Positions 26,480 through 39,070 are shown, counted from the first letter of the stretch. The stretch is 64,000 nt of DNA from Torreya grandis (GCA_037957365.1 JARHVA010000223.1:3033501-3097500), one strand, 5' to 3'. Translations and numbers: made by a program. Notes: a model not told the origin generated them from the letters alone.

Positions 26480-26965
26480 CTTACTTGTGAATTTCTAGAT
26501 GAATCCATTATGACTATAGTAGAAACATCTCTTGAAGGGCAGCTATGGAAAATATATTTTGATGATTACTTCACATCTCATGAGTCAAGTGAAGGTTTTT
26601 TATTTATAACACCATAGTTGGATCTAATTCCCAAATCATTTTGTATTAGCTTTTTTTGTATTAATAACATGGATGAATATGAAACACTCATTATAGGTAT
26701 TTGTTAAGTGGTACAATGGAACATTCAACATCTCTTAGTTTATGGTGATTCATAGCTGACTATTAATCATTTCATAGACCAATTCCAAACCAAAGATGAT
26801 ACATTGATACCTTATAAAGCCATGGTAGACACTCTCAAGCAGTAGATTGCTCACATTTAGTTTGAACATATGCCTAGGTCCAATAACAAGATGGAAAATT
26901 CCATGGCTACAATTGGTTCTTTGATTTGCAATATAGATAAGGTAAGAGACTACCAATTCTTCATT
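26480..26965 (+). pseudogene. Second (archaeal-type) RNase H domain of element 2
   Basis: After a short linker the frame gives LWKIYFDDYFTSHESSEGF, MDEYETLIIGI, HLLVYGDS and TINHFIDQFQTKDDTLIPY, followed by FEHMPRSNNKMENSMA. The spaced acidic residues (D in YFDD, E in DEYETLI, D in YGDS, and the D position near KMENS, which is now N/S) are the signature of the additional RNase H known in Tat-clade Gypsy elements. Its presence is the main reason for assigning element 2 to that clade. It would replace the weakened first RNase H. Single stops only, so decay is moderate. Confidence 0.85.
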
Positions 26966-26999
26966 TAACATCTTCTATCACCTGCTCATGAACCTTTAG

Positions 27000-28310
27000 C
27001 CATTGAAATTATCTATGATATTATTGGTCCCATATCTACTTGGTACTCTAAATTATACAATTTCCTTCATGACTAAGTGCTACCACCTAACCTTTCATGT
27101 AAGCAACAAAAATCCTTCACACACTAAGCCACTCACTATACCTTATTCAGACCTACACTTTATTGAAGAAGCTTTGATGAAACTCTACTTCATTTTTTAA
27201 CTTTAGTAGAATCTATATTAATATTGAGGGAAGTTTATGAATAATTTTATGGGTCCCACACCACTAGAGTCATCCTTACCAAAAAACTCCTACATACTAG
27301 TTAATATTGGCCAACCATGGGAGCAGAAGCAACTATTTATGTTAAGAGATATAAACAATGTCAGAGGCATGTAAATTTGATCCATGCTTTATTATGAACA
27401 CTCAATCTAATGACCACACCATGGCCATTCTCAACATGGGGACTTAGCTTTGTAGGGAAGATAAACCCTACCTCATCATATGGCCATAAACATATCCTTA
27501 GCACTATCGAGTATTTCACTAAGTGGGTTGAAATTATACCCCACTTACATGATAGGCAAACAAATTTTCAAATTCATCTTCAACCATATCATTTACCGCT
27601 ATGGTATCCCCTCTGATATTATATCTAATAATGGTAGTTCATTTAATAACAAGGATGTCAAATCACCCTATGCTGAATTTAATATTACCCTACACTTTTT
27701 CACTACATATTAACTTCAAGATCATGGCCAAGCAGAGGCATCTAATAAGACCAATGTTAATATTCTTAAGAATACCATCAATGATTCTAGCTATGATTAG
27801 AATTTGTAAATATTTCATGCCCTTTGGGCCTACCATATTAATTGTCGCATTATAATAGGATCCACACCATATTCATTTATTTGTAGCACTGAGGCCATTC
27901 TTTTCATCGAGGTCAAGTTACCTTCTCTGTGTATTTCATTGAAGCATATCCTCGATAATAAGGATTATAGAGTAGCTCATCTACAAGAGCTAGAATTAAT
28001 GGAATAAAAATACGTGGCCACTGTGAATAACTTTCAATCATACCATAACTAGTTATGTGGCCAACATAATAGGTGTGTGAAGAAAATAGAGTTTGAGTTT
28101 GGTGATCTTGTCCTCAATGAAAACTAGAAGAACACCACTTTTGATAAAAAGAAGAAAGGCAAGTTCAAGCCTAATTGGGTAGGACCTTACATAATTATTG
28201 TTAATTATGGCTTTGGATTTTACAGGTTAGCTACAATAGAAGGAGATGAAATTGATGAACTGATGAACATAATACATCTCAAGCATTATTTTTATTAAGA
28301 GAACTTGAGA
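27000..28310 (+). pseudogene. Integrase remnant of element 2
   Basis: The core at about 27410-27560 reads TPWPFSTWGLSFVGKINP, HKHILSTIEYFTKWVEIIP (the first catalytic Asp of WGLDF is now S). Then come IISNNGSSFNN near 27620, QDHGQA/EASNKTN near 27720 (catalytic Glu context), and the C-terminal GKFKPNWVGPYIIIVNYGFG at about 28160-28220 with MNIIHLKHYF ending the protein near 28300. Order and spacing are those of Gypsy integrase. Several frameshifts. The loss of the Asp in WGLDF alone would inactivate it. Confidence 0.85.
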
Positions 28311-28720
28311 TATTTTCTACAAGGATCATTTAAGTTGTACCATAATATCACCTTCTTTATATTGTATCATATTTTGTTCCTTCCATACCTTCCCTATTTA
28401 ATTGAGGTTGTTTACCCACCCCTTTTTGACCTTGGTTCCAATCCATTGGTAATTTGGGAACCTTCAGTGATTGGATTAAGATGAAGTTTCAATGGTTAAT
28501 TCAATATTATGATTTATTGAGCACATTATTTTAGAAAGATACAATATCTTGGAGCAATATGGCAGTGGTTTGGTGATTGTATCCTTCATTATTATCATGT
28601 TCCATTTCATTAATCATGCTACTAATTATAATCATCTTTAGGTAAATTAGTATCATTGACTCTTTTAGTTATTTCCTATAGCCTAAGAAAAACTCATTTT
28701 ACCCACATTATCACATCATT
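28310..28720 (+). mobile_element. Start of element 2 3' untranslated region
   Basis: Non-coding AT-rich sequence following the integrase stop; no repeat unit recognised except diverged TTGGTTCCAATCC-like pieces. Confidence 0.4.
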
Positions 28721-30170
28721 GTGCCATATATTGCCATTTTCCTATTCGTAAACTTGATGTTACTTAGTCAGATTATTTGTTGTAAGGTAGAACTACATTG
28801 ACTTGAGATCCTTTGGGACTATGTAGGCAGTGCTAAATTTATATTTAGGTCATCTTAGTCACCCCTTTTTCCACTCTCTCACCATTTTGTGAGTTAGACC
28901 ATTATGTATCTTGTAATCCTCTATTGAGTTGAGATACTAAAATACCTCCAAACCATTGGAAACAACTCCGTACATTCTCTATTATAAGGCAAAACTATAG
29001 TTACTTGAGGTCCATTTGGACTATATAAGTAGTAATCAATTTATAGTTGAGGTTAGCTCAGTCACCCTTTTTTCCATGCTCTCTCCATTTTACAAGTAAT
29101 TTAATAAAATGATCTTGTCATTTTATGAGTCACCTTTGTGTGTGTTGTGTATTTGAACTTGATGCATTGATGCCCACTTGGTTTTTTTGGCACTCTTGTC
29201 ATTTTGCAATACCTTTAAGTATCACTCTCACCATTTTGAAATTAACTTAAGCCACACTCTTGCCATGTTGTGATTTGGCCCATTCTATGTCTCATAATTC
29301 TCCATTAAGTTGAGATGCCTAGAAAAACCTAAAAACATGCCAACCTTCAACATTAAGCCATTTAGAATGTATCCTTGCCATTCAAGATGTGCATCTCTTA
29401 ATTGATAGGTATCACTAAAATGTTCTCATGGATTTTTTCATGACCATTTCTATTTACCTGTTCCATTTTTTGATATTATTTCATACCATTCCTAGGAGAA
29501 CTATATTTATCCTGAAGTTCATGTGTCTATGAAACTATGTAACCAACATCCAATTTCCTGGTGCATTTAGAATCAGCTCGACCAGTTTTGGTGATTGATT
29601 TTATTCACTAGTCTCTTATATCATTCCTTCCTCTAGGTTTGTTTTCAAAATGCTCTCATCATTTTATGACTTATTTATGCTCTTGTCATTTTACGATTTA
29701 TTTGCACTCTCACCATTTTATGAGTCATATTCCTTTTACGTTTTCAACATTTTTCAAACACTTTAAGTAGCGCTCTCATCATTTGGTGAGATTATTCTCA
29801 TTCTCACCCTTAGACATAGTAAGCATTATAACCCAAGTTGACGTGTGAGTGCTTGTCTATTGTCTTTTGGTGTGGTTTTAGCCTAAACCACACTCAAAGT
29901 TTTGTAATTTTTTTTATGTTTGATGTTTTCCTAATAGTGAGTGTCACCTTCTCTTTAATTTACACTCTCATCATTTTATGAGCCTATTCCCACTTTATTC
30001 TCTAAGTAATTTTTTATTTATCACTATTTTCTTTTATCCCATATCTTGGGAGAACTACATTTGGCCTGAAGTTCTTGTTGGACTTCGTGTCCATGGGACT
30101 ATGTAGACAAAATCCACTTATCTAGTGCATTTGGAGTCAGCTTGGCCACCCCTTATTATTATATTCCCCC
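28720..30170 (+). repeat. Repeat-rich 3' untranslated region of element 2
   Basis: Four spaced copies of a module of the type GAACTACATTGACTTGAGAT...GGGACTATGTAGGCAG, at about 28790, 28990, 29500 and 30050, each followed by a (T/C)AGTCACCCC or CTTGGCCACCCC end. Between them lie many copies of CACTCTCACCATTTTATGAG variants (for example 28870, 29060, 29110, 29650, 29700, 29960). From memory, an 'ACTACGTNGGCCTGAT...TACGTAGGCAG' module is typical of the 3' region of Tat/Ogre-type elements. Confidence 0.75.
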
Positions 30171-31428
30171 CAACTATTCTAATAGTGTTGTTACCTATAG
30201 TCTAGGGGCAACCTTTTGTGCCAATCATAACACTTCTAATACACATGCACAAACTTTTAGATTAGTTGTTCATTCTTTTATCTTAATTTAGGTTGTCTAT
30301 TGATATTGCTTGAACTCATTTATTTAGTGCATTGATTTAGCTTTAGTCGTTTGTTTCATGCACCGTAGAGTAATGTGTTTATTACTTTTTTTTATTTTTC
30401 CTTGTGTTTTGTGTGTCTAAAGACAATAAGTTTAGACTTGACTCTTTCTCACAACTTGGCCTTGATTTGTTTACGTTTTGAAGTTAGATTATGTTTTAGT
30501 GTTTTCCTTCCCCTTAGTTGTTGTAGGAATTTTACACTTTATTTGCATTTGAGTCTTAATCAACCATATCTTGTACTTAAGTTATGAATTTATGTTCATT
30601 CATACACTTAATTTATTGCATTGTATTCACTTGGGATTTGATTTTTCATATCTTATTCCTAAGTGATTTGTATTTGCACTTAAACTAAGTTTTCTCTGCT
30701 TGGGATGCACATTGTTATTATAGTTGTTTATAAGTATGATGTCTAATATCACAAGCTACAACAAAAATTAGACTAATGGATCTATCTTGCAATGCAATGG
30801 GAAATAATTCTCCTTATTCACAACTGGCATATCCCAAACATCACTCAAATACAAAGTAATAAAATCATAAATAAACAGTAATCACTGTTAGTTAGGATGT
30901 GCACCTCCATACTAACAAGTAGCCTTAATTTGTGTCTAGCCTTTGTGTCTGCTTATGGTTAATCTATGAGTATGAATTCAGTACATAAGTTCCCTTTATC
31001 AGTTTACCATAGTAAGGCAAATTATTTAAACCTTCACTGATCATATCCACCATAGTAGGATAAATTAGAATTGTATCACACTTGCATCCATCCTACTGGA
31101 ACATTTTCACTATGCTAATAATTATAACCACCTTTAGGAAAATCCTTATTTTCTGCCCATCCACTCTACTAAAAAAAATTACTTTACCATTGATTAGAAT
31201 TGTCTTTGGTCAAATCTGTATTTACACCATCGTTACCTAAAAATCATGTTATTTTCTTATTTTTGAGGGAACATTCAATGACTATTTTCCACCCAATCCT
31301 TCTAAGGGGCATCTAGGGATTATCCATTGCCCTTTTAGGGCATTGGCCAAGGCATTGAAAACTTTTTAATTATTTGAGAATATGTTATTATGTTTGTGTC
31401 TTATAACACCTTCCCAAACAGAGGTAAA
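30171..31428 (+). mobile_element. Distal 3' non-coding region of element 2
   Basis: T-rich, no credible reading frame. It ends in CAGAGGTAAA, a weak purine tract, just before the candidate LTR start at 31429. Confidence 0.4.
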
Positions 31429-32381
31429 CTATAGACACCACATTTTGGCTGTATTCCCAATCTATCTAGACTTCAGATTGGTTTCTAGTAAACAATGTAA
31501 GATAAGCCTAAAAATCATCAAAATATCCAAATTCATCTACACATCAGATGAAAGTACCTAGAATCATGTTGAGGCATCCCTATTTGAGGTATTATCCTAT
31601 ACGCAATGATAACCTCCCACAGATTCATATCCAGTCAAGTTACAACCTAATAAATTGATAGATTAGACTTTGAACCCATTAAGTGGGGCACTTAAACAAT
31701 TCTTAAAATAGAAAAACCCTAAGCAAAATTAATTAAGTAAATCCAATTAAATGCTTAGGTGAAATTTCCTTATACAATTAGTGAATAACAATTTTGTAAA
31801 AAATAAAATTCAATAAAAATGAGGTCATGATGATGTCATCATCACCAAAGTTAAAGAATTGAAAATATCTTTATTAAAATATTAAATTTAGAAATAAAGA
31901 GCCATACTTAATAAATGAGATCTTTATCCCAAATATTAATTACTTGTCCCCTCCTAAACCTAACCATAATTGAATGTAACCTAACCACACATGGGTTAGA
32001 GTTAGTTTTGAAACCTATAAATAATAGAGCCCTCACTCTCTTTCAACAAGCTATCAAGCCAAAGTTATAATGCCCAATTTATTGGAGAAGCTTCACATGT
32101 CAAGCCAAGTCAATCCAAAGTGACAAGGAGAAATGATGCAAGGAGCACCATTATTAAAGACTCTTTGAGCACATGATCGAGCATGTCACTCCAAGGCCAA
32201 CTTATAACTCTTGCTCACAAAGAAGGTGAAGAACATTTGTTTTGTCTTCATTTATTTGTTACTTTCATTGTTCTCTTACTCCTTGAGTAGCTAGGCTAGA
32301 GGTGTTAGATCTATATATATTTTTAGTGTGGTTTTATTATACTAACATTTGACTAACCCCCTCTTTGATTCCTTCCATACA
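31429..32381 (+). repeat. Candidate 3' LTR of element 2
   Basis: Starts CTATAGACACCACA, similar in form to the TGTAGACAC starts of the family-Z LTRs, after a purine-rich CAGAGGTAAA, and ends CCTTCCATACA. It contains a TATA box (CCTATAAATAATAGAG at about 32017) followed by a C/T-rich probable transcription start. At 32382 the sequence switches to gag-pol coding on the opposite strand (element 3a), which supports a real LTR end. The partner 5' LTR was not found, so this call rests on one copy. Confidence 0.45.
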
Positions 32382-34075
32382 GTTATTACTAAGTCCATAA
32401 TAGGAATTTTACAAGGCATATAATTAAGTTCATCTAAGAAATTTTAGTGAGGTTTAGAGGAAGAGTGAATGTGAGGCTTAGGTTGATTAGGCGGGGTACT
32501 TTGTAGAATTGTTTGAGGTTCCACTGGTGGACGCAGATTATCACTAGTGGTTGGTTATAAATATGAGAACTTAGAAGTTGTAGTATATTTAATAAGTTGG
32601 TCTTTGATAGATATATTTTTAAGTTTGGTAATAGGGTCTTTGTGAATAAGTTTATGATGATAATTGACTTTATAAATATTGAGAATTAGTATAAGATTGA
32701 TCATAATAGGTATCAATAACATAAATGTTTTCATTAGAGTGTTGTACATTGGGATCGGAAGAAGGTTTTAGATATTTTTGGGTAGTAAAGTTTTTGATAA
32801 CACAAACAGTTTGATATTTTTAGGGTGATGCAGTTTGATCATAGCTTCATGATCAATGCATCTCCTAACATTAAATAAACTACAAATTTTATAAGTGCAT
32901 GACATGTCTCATGAGAATGACCAATATCAGGATGGAAATAATAAAATTTATTAAGATTGTACTATTATTGGGGACCAGTATTGCTATAAATGAAAGGTTT
33001 TAGGGGAGTTAATAATTTATTCATTTATGAGACCATCAAGGGTCAGTGAGAAAGAGTTTGAATATCTGATTTGACTAATCCCATTTTTGTTGGAGGAGAT
33101 TTATTTTGAGAATTTGTGTTGGTTATTATGTTATTTGAATTTTGGAAATATTCCTTGATTGAATTATGATATGGTTCAAAATGATTCACAAGGAAATCTT
33201 ATCTTTTAGCTTGATCAAAAGCCTCTTCTAAGGTTTGAGGATAAAAGATTTGAACCTTCTATTAAAGGGGGGACTTAAGGGAAGTAATCACAAGTTTTAA
33301 AATATTATCATCTCCCATGTTATTGTCAGCCTTGTGAGCTAATGATTTCCATATTTTGATAAAAGTATGAGTAGATTTAGTGGGCAATTGCTTAGCATTG
33401 ATGAAGTGACTACGACAATTTTCAGGAAGATCATTACTTTGAAACTCTTTAATGAGAGCATTTATAAAATCTTTTAGTTTTCATATGGAATGTTGAGGAA
33501 GGAGATTATAAAATTCTAAAGCATCTCCCATAAAAGTTTTAACAAAAAGTTTAGTGGTAGTGAAAGTATTAGTTTGGGCCCATTCCTTATAGATATTACC
33601 AAATTATTTAAGGAAAATAGTCACATCTTTAGTTTCATCATACTTAATAGTTGGAGAGATGTTTTCAATATCTAGGGATATGATGAATGGAGATAAATGT
33701 TTGCTTTGAAGATGTTGGAACATTTTTTTATACATGAAAGGTTGAGGGATGATATTCCCATTGGCATCTCTAAGAGAAGGGGAGACAAAATTTTGATTAT
33801 TTTTAAATAAAATAATAGGGGTTTAACTAGCCATTTACAAGATGTAATTTTGCATTTGAACATTTAGGGATTGTTAGTTGTTTGTATAACATTCATTTGT
33901 TGAACCAATTAAGCAAGAATTTGAGTTGTATCTATGAGTGGATTTTGATTGCTAGTTGTAGGAGGTGGAATGTTAGTGTTGGTAGGAGAAGCATTTCCAA
34001 GATTAAGGCTAGGAGGGTTCCCTATGTTAGTATCAACTGCTCCAATGGTAAAGTAAGGAAGTTTAGATAATGCAC
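32382..34075 (-). pseudogene. Gag and start of pol of element 3a (truncated)
   Basis: Minus-strand translation gives YDETKDVTIFLK, FGNIYKEWAQTNTFTTTKLF, VKTFMGDALEFYNLLPQHSI, LKDFINALIKEF and NCRSHFINAKQLPTKSTHTF, then IKIWKSLAHKAD near 33340-33640. This is a Gag domain (helix blocks ending in A..W). Downstream an open segment rich in Lys and Thr (32555-32749) and Pro-rich KIPIMDLVI lead toward protease, where the coding ends abruptly at 32382 against the element 2 LTR. The N-terminus near 33860-34070 is homologous to the gag start of element 3b at 61011-61300, read on the other strand. Stops again fall mainly at Gln positions. Confidence 0.75.
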
Positions 34076-36330
34076 CATTCATGTTATGGGTATAAATGAT
34101 ATTGTCAAAAAAAAATTGAATATGTTAGAATCATCTAGATCATCATTTTGATTAATGTGTACCATGTTGCATTACATTGATCTATATGGTGTTTAGGAGT
34201 ATTTGCACCATGAGAGATTATCCTCTTGGGTGGATAAAGTGGATAAGATAAAGCAACCCATGTAAAATATGAATGGGTTAAGACTGTCAATAAATATTAT
34301 TATAGGTGATTTCATGATGTTAATTAGTATGGAAAAGAAAAAATTAAATGAACATTATCGGCCACCTAATGCACTAGGTCGACCAAGGTTGATGTAGTTT
34401 AGAACACAAGAAACTTCAAATGCATTAGGTTGATTAGGGTCGACATACTTACAAAATAAGGTAGAAACAATAGTTTGGAAGTCTACTAGGTTGACTAGGG
34501 TCAATCTAGTTGAATATTGGAGGTAAAGACAGTAATTTGGAAATATATAAGGTTGACCTAGGTATATCTAGTTAAATAGGTAGGTAAAGACAATAATTTG
34601 GGAGTCTACTAGGTTGACCTAGGTTGACTTAATTAGATCTAGAAAAAAAATAATAGTAAATTGGATGTAGTTTGAAAAATAAAGGTAAAAAAGATAATAT
34701 AGAAGAATGAGTTGAACCTAGTCGACTTAGTTTATTCACACATAGTAAACTAGGTCAACAATAGTCAATTTCATTGAAAAACACAACACAAAATTTTATC
34801 AACTTTGGTCAATACAAAATAGAATAACTAGCAGCAAGCAAAAATAAAAATATGTAGCTAGTATTGCTAATTGTTTATGTGAAATGAAGATTGGGTAGAT
34901 GTACTAAAAGGATGTGACTGATTTGTAGGCTCTTAAAGATACTTATCCATTGCATAATGTTAGCATGATATTTCAGAGCACTGACTATGGATAAAGTATC
35001 ATTCTCATAGCCCACTAAACATGATTTCAAGTGTACGCTGAGAATAACTTCTCACCATTAACCACTAACCAGTGCACTATAGAATCAAATAGATGCTTGG
35101 CTTTCTAAAGTTTTAAAAAATAAGAATCTTAGGTGTTTTTTAGATACTATGAGGTACATGGAAACTAAAGTATGTGTTTAACTTTGTACTATAGCTATAA
35201 GATTGAAGAAAGCCCCTCACACCATGATATGTGTAAACGATAAAATAGGACCGAAAAAAGAGTATCACATAGCCTTTCATGACAATAGTTAAGTAACTTT
35301 CAAGTTGTTGGCGCACAATTTATAAGGAAATCAAAACAAAGTGAAAACTAAAGGCGAAATTCAAGTATTGAAAATCAATTTTGCAATTTTTGAATGTAAA
35401 TAAATAGGCAACCAACATTTTTCAAATAAAATGTGGAATTAATTAATACAAAAATGAGTTGAATTATTTTACTTATGCAAAAAGTGAAAATACACAGAAC
35501 TAGGTCAATTAGGGTCGATCTAGTTAAATAGATAAAACAAAACAAAGTTGACATTGGTTGATACAATCTGTTGTGAAAATAGGATGTAATAAACTAGGTC
35601 AGCCACTGTTGACTTAGTTTAATAGTAAGAAATCAGACACATAGCTAAGTCAGTTAGAGTAGACTTAGTTGACTGTGTAGTATAATTTTGAAAGAATTAA
35701 AAAATTAGAAAATGTGAGTGAAAAATGAAATACTAAGTTGTTTAACTGAGAAACAAAATTACAAAAAAAATTAATAGAAAATGTAAATTAGGTAGGGATA
35801 GGCCAATCTAGTTGGTTAGAAATACTTTGAGAAAAGTGACTAGGTTAACCATGATCGACTTACTCGGCTGACTATAAGTGTTGTAGATTTGAATGTTAAA
35901 ACTGAGTCATCTTGCATAATGAACCTTGTTAGGCAAACATAATTAGCACTAGGCCATCTAGGATCAATTTAGTCTTGCAGAAGCAAAAACCTAAAAAACA
36001 AAAGATTTAATAGGGTTGACTATGGTCAACTTAGTCTGTAGAAAGTTAAAAACTAAAAATAATGAAATAAGATGAGGTCGACCTCTGTCAATCTCATTGG
36101 TTGAAATTGAAAACTAAAAAATTGTACAAAATGAACTAGATCGACCTGCATTAACCTTGTTGGTTATATATGAATATCAAAAAGCAGATAATATAATTGG
36201 GTCAATCTACATCAACCTAGTTACATATAGATGAAAATCAAGAAGTAGTAAATAAAAGTGAGTCTACTTGCATCGACCTAGTTAATTGTTAGAAGAAAAA
36301 TTGTAATGTAAGGGTTAAATTCATGTCAAG
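34076..36330 (-). repeat. Leader of element 3a with arrays of a CTAGGTCGACC-type motif
   Basis: Between 5' LTR and gag. It holds dozens of diverged copies of a short motif near CTAGGTTGACCTAGGTTGAC and its near-palindromic form CTAGGTCGACC, for example around 34370-34640, 34730, 35505, 35600, 35640, 35870, 36080, 36140, 36200 and 36260. Each copy is separated by about 40-90 bp of A-rich filler. The same arrays occur in element 3b in the opposite orientation. No reading frame. Confidence 0.7.
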
Positions 36331-37515
36331 TTCACCAAAATGTATACAATAAATTAAGATAGATCTATAACTTATCTTACTTAGTAAATCTAAGATCAAA
36401 TAAGGTAATAAACTAACATGTATTATAATACTTTTTATATCGAGAGCATGACCAAATTGAATCTGCTAAACCTAACTAAAGGGGCACTTATCACACAACA
36501 CTGAAGGAGAGGGTTCCAATTCCTATAAGCAAATAATATTATGCAAAAACCCTGGCTAGGTATTATAATGCTTATAATTAAATCTAGTCTAGTGTAATCA
36601 AAGATTATATCATGAAGGGAGATGGTTTAAAACAAACAAGGGATCATGGTAGGCAAATAGGGACCTAGATCACCTAAGGTGGAAGATGGCAAGCCTAAAA
36701 AACCTTATAGTTAAACTAATTTTAAGTGTAGAGGTAATATAATCAAGAAGTTATACATTTAAACCTATTTGTGCAATATTTATCTATCAAATGAAATAAC
36801 AAAAGTTAGAGATACTTACCTTTAGGAAAATTTGTCGAGTCTCAATCTCTCCCTAGCCAATGGTGCTTTGCAAGAGATTGGTGTGTCTTTGTAAGGATTA
36901 CACTATAGTCAAAATTAGCTCTACGCTAAAATATTATTACTTATATCCAAAGCTTCCCACAAGACAAGTTATTTTTCTTCCAAGACAAACCCTAAGCAAT
37001 GGCTCATTCAAATGCAAATGTAACAGAATAATGAGTTGTAATAGTGCAAAAACAAATGTTCCTCTCTATTGGATTGAATTGAAGTTCATATTTTTAGAAA
37101 TGGATAGGTCTTAATCCTTTTGTAATTTTTTGTAACAAGGTCATCCCATAATGATCCAGTTTTGAAAAGTTATTGTTCAGCCTCAAACTAGGTTGACCTA
37201 GGTTAACCTAATTGTGTAACGTAGGTTGTAATTTTTGTAACTGGGTCGACCATGGCAGACCTAGTAGAGAAAAAGGATTTTTGCTTCGTTAGGGGATATT
37301 AAGAGGAAAATTTCCTAGGGAGTTGGATAAGCAATATTTGTTGTGGGTTTAAGTATGATAGAATTAACTGACAATCTTACAAAGCATCAATGGTCTGCTC
37401 ACCCCTTTCCCAATGCACTCGTTAAGGCATGCACTCAAAGAGATTGAAACTCAATAAGTTACTATAAGACAAAGTGTTAGTAAATGTTAAAGTTTAAAAA
37501 TATTGTGTGTATACA
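36330..37515 (-). repeat. 5' LTR of element 3a (approximate ends)
   Basis: Reverse complement matches 58639-59880 block by block: the start TGTATACACA, CAATCTCT..GAGTGCATGCCTTAA, the GGGAAAGGGGT block, CCATTGGCTA.GGGAGAGATT and AAGGTAAGTAT. The LTR start (right end, 37515) is taken at TGTATACACA. The inner end is not fixed because no 3' LTR is present. It is set near GGTGAACTTGACATGAAT (36310-36340), which is conserved in 3b as GTGAACCCAACGTGAAT. Confidence 0.65.
36812..36822 (-). promoter_or_regulatory. Conserved consensus 5' splice site in element 3a leader/LTR
   Basis: Reverse strand reads AAGGTAAGTAT, a perfect plant donor, at the same relative place as 59380-59390 in element 3b, although neighbouring sequence has diverged. 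Whether it is used cannot be seen here. Confidence 0.45.
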
Positions 37516-38553
37516 TATTTTATATGCTCTTTCACTAGTATTTATTTTGGTACATGCTTGCAATAATAATTCTTCAATATAGTAAAAAAAATCAATAAAT
37601 GTGATATTTAGATGTCTTCCTTGTAATTTTGATATGATGTGGTCGAGATAGTTTTTTTAATTTTATTAGGGTACTTGTGTATATATAGACTTATAGAAAT
37701 CAAATTAAGACCTTATTTGACCACAAGCTAACCACATGGAAGCAAGAAAACTGATAATTAGGAATAATGAAATATGGTGAACACAAGAAAAAGGACCAAA
37801 GAACCCATGACCGACACGACCATTATCAAAATGTTTCAATAGTGGTCTTAATATTATCAGAATATTATGATAATGGTCAAGATGAGAAAAGCCCTGAAAA
37901 CATAGACCTAATGTACTGCAAGAATATCTAGGATGATCCCAAGGTAGACAAATGACAAATCAGGAGATGTTTTGAAATGAATAGTGATAAGGAAAATCTA
38001 TATATTATCCAACACAAAGGATAATATGTTAAGAATAACACACTTAACACCAATGATCCATATGTATGAAAACATGATAATAACATTCCAATTACAAGCC
38101 ATATACCAAAATTAGGTGTCTGCACTTCTCTTCTTAATATCTTCAAGTCTTTGTGTAAATTATTCTTCCTCGAATGGAAGCTATGTATCTCCAATTCCTT
38201 GTTTTCTCACTAAGGTGGATTTGTGTGCACAAGCAAAGAGGATTCAATGTCTTGATTTTGATAACTGACAAAGGGAAATGATATAAATAGGGCTCAAAAC
38301 CCTAGAAGTCGCCACTCAAACTTGCTCGATGTCATTGGCTTGATTAATGAAGTAGAAAAATTATTAGAAGTTACAATACTTCATCACCCTAGTCTATGAT
38401 GTTGAGTCGGTCAATGACATTGACCAAAGATGGAGCACTACATAATGTCATCAGCTAGGCTGAGATGATAAAGAGAAACATTCAAATAGGAAGAATATAA
38501 GTGAAAGGGGGGAATGAGAACCATTATAGGACAAATAAGTTGATGACATGACA
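37516..38553. other. Unassigned sequence between element 3a and element 4
   Basis: AT-rich; a TATA-like ATATAAATAGGG is at about 38281 followed by CTCAAAACCCTAGAAG, so it may contain an LTR or promoter remnant. No match to other parts of the window and no coding region recognised. Its right end TGACA (38549-38553) is the target duplication of element 4. Confidence 0.4.
38549..38553. repeat. Target-site duplication of element 4 (left copy)
   Basis: TGACA, identical to 46664-46668 on the other side of the element. Confidence 0.9.
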
Positions 38554-38894
38554 TGTAATTGAATTACTTAAATGTTCACACAGTAGAATAATATATTGTA
38601 GAAATGAGAGTAGAGATAATAGATCTACAACAATAACTAACAGAAGAGCAAAATTCTTAATAAATATAATTGTGCTGCTTTAAGGAGACGACCTCCACAA
38701 CAATGCAATAAAAGAAGAATTTGCAATTTGATCCTGACATACTAGCCACTACCTCCTATATATACTTATCCATAGCTATTCCATAGGCCGACCTTACTAA
38801 TAACATAAAAAAATGACAAGATAATATAAGAGGTATGTAAGCCATAAGTTGGCCACACATATCCCTAGACACATCGTATGTTAAGGGTGTAGCA
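38554..38894 (-). repeat. 3' LTR of element 4 (341 bp)
   Basis: Starts TGTAATTGAATTACTTAAAT and ends GGTGTAGCA. It matches the two pieces of the 5' LTR, for example CAACCTCCA(C/T)AACAATGCAATAA, ACTACCTCCTATATATACT and AAGAGGTATGTAAGCCA. The inner side is followed (on the coding strand, preceded) by GGGAAGGGCA, a short polypurine tract at 38895-38904. Confidence 0.9.
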
Positions 38895-38939
38895 TGCCCT
38901 TCCCATTCAAAACAATAGTGTACTCAATGTTGAATCAAT

Positions 38940-39070
38940 CCCAAATGTTGCTATAGGAAAGCTTCATCCTCCCATGTTGCATCTTCACAATGTATATTCT
39001 TCCATTTAATCAAATACTCCTTAATTCCTCTGGTCTGTAGTTGCTTAACATGCATTTGAAATATTTCTTA
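38940..39070 (-). pseudogene. Chromodomain at the C-terminus of element 4 integrase
   Basis: Minus-strand translation reads IKEYLIKWKNIHCEDATWED followed by EAFL and HLGL. This is the classic retrotransposon chromodomain pattern (YL.KWK....E.TWE), which is thought to direct integration to modified chromatin in chromoviruses. It sits just before the 3' LTR, as expected. One stop lies after EAFL. Confidence 0.88.

Noticed and set aside
38200..38330. Promoter of a host gene at the TATA-like ATATAAATAGGG
   Set aside because: No coding region follows before element 4, and the surroundings look like LTR remnants.
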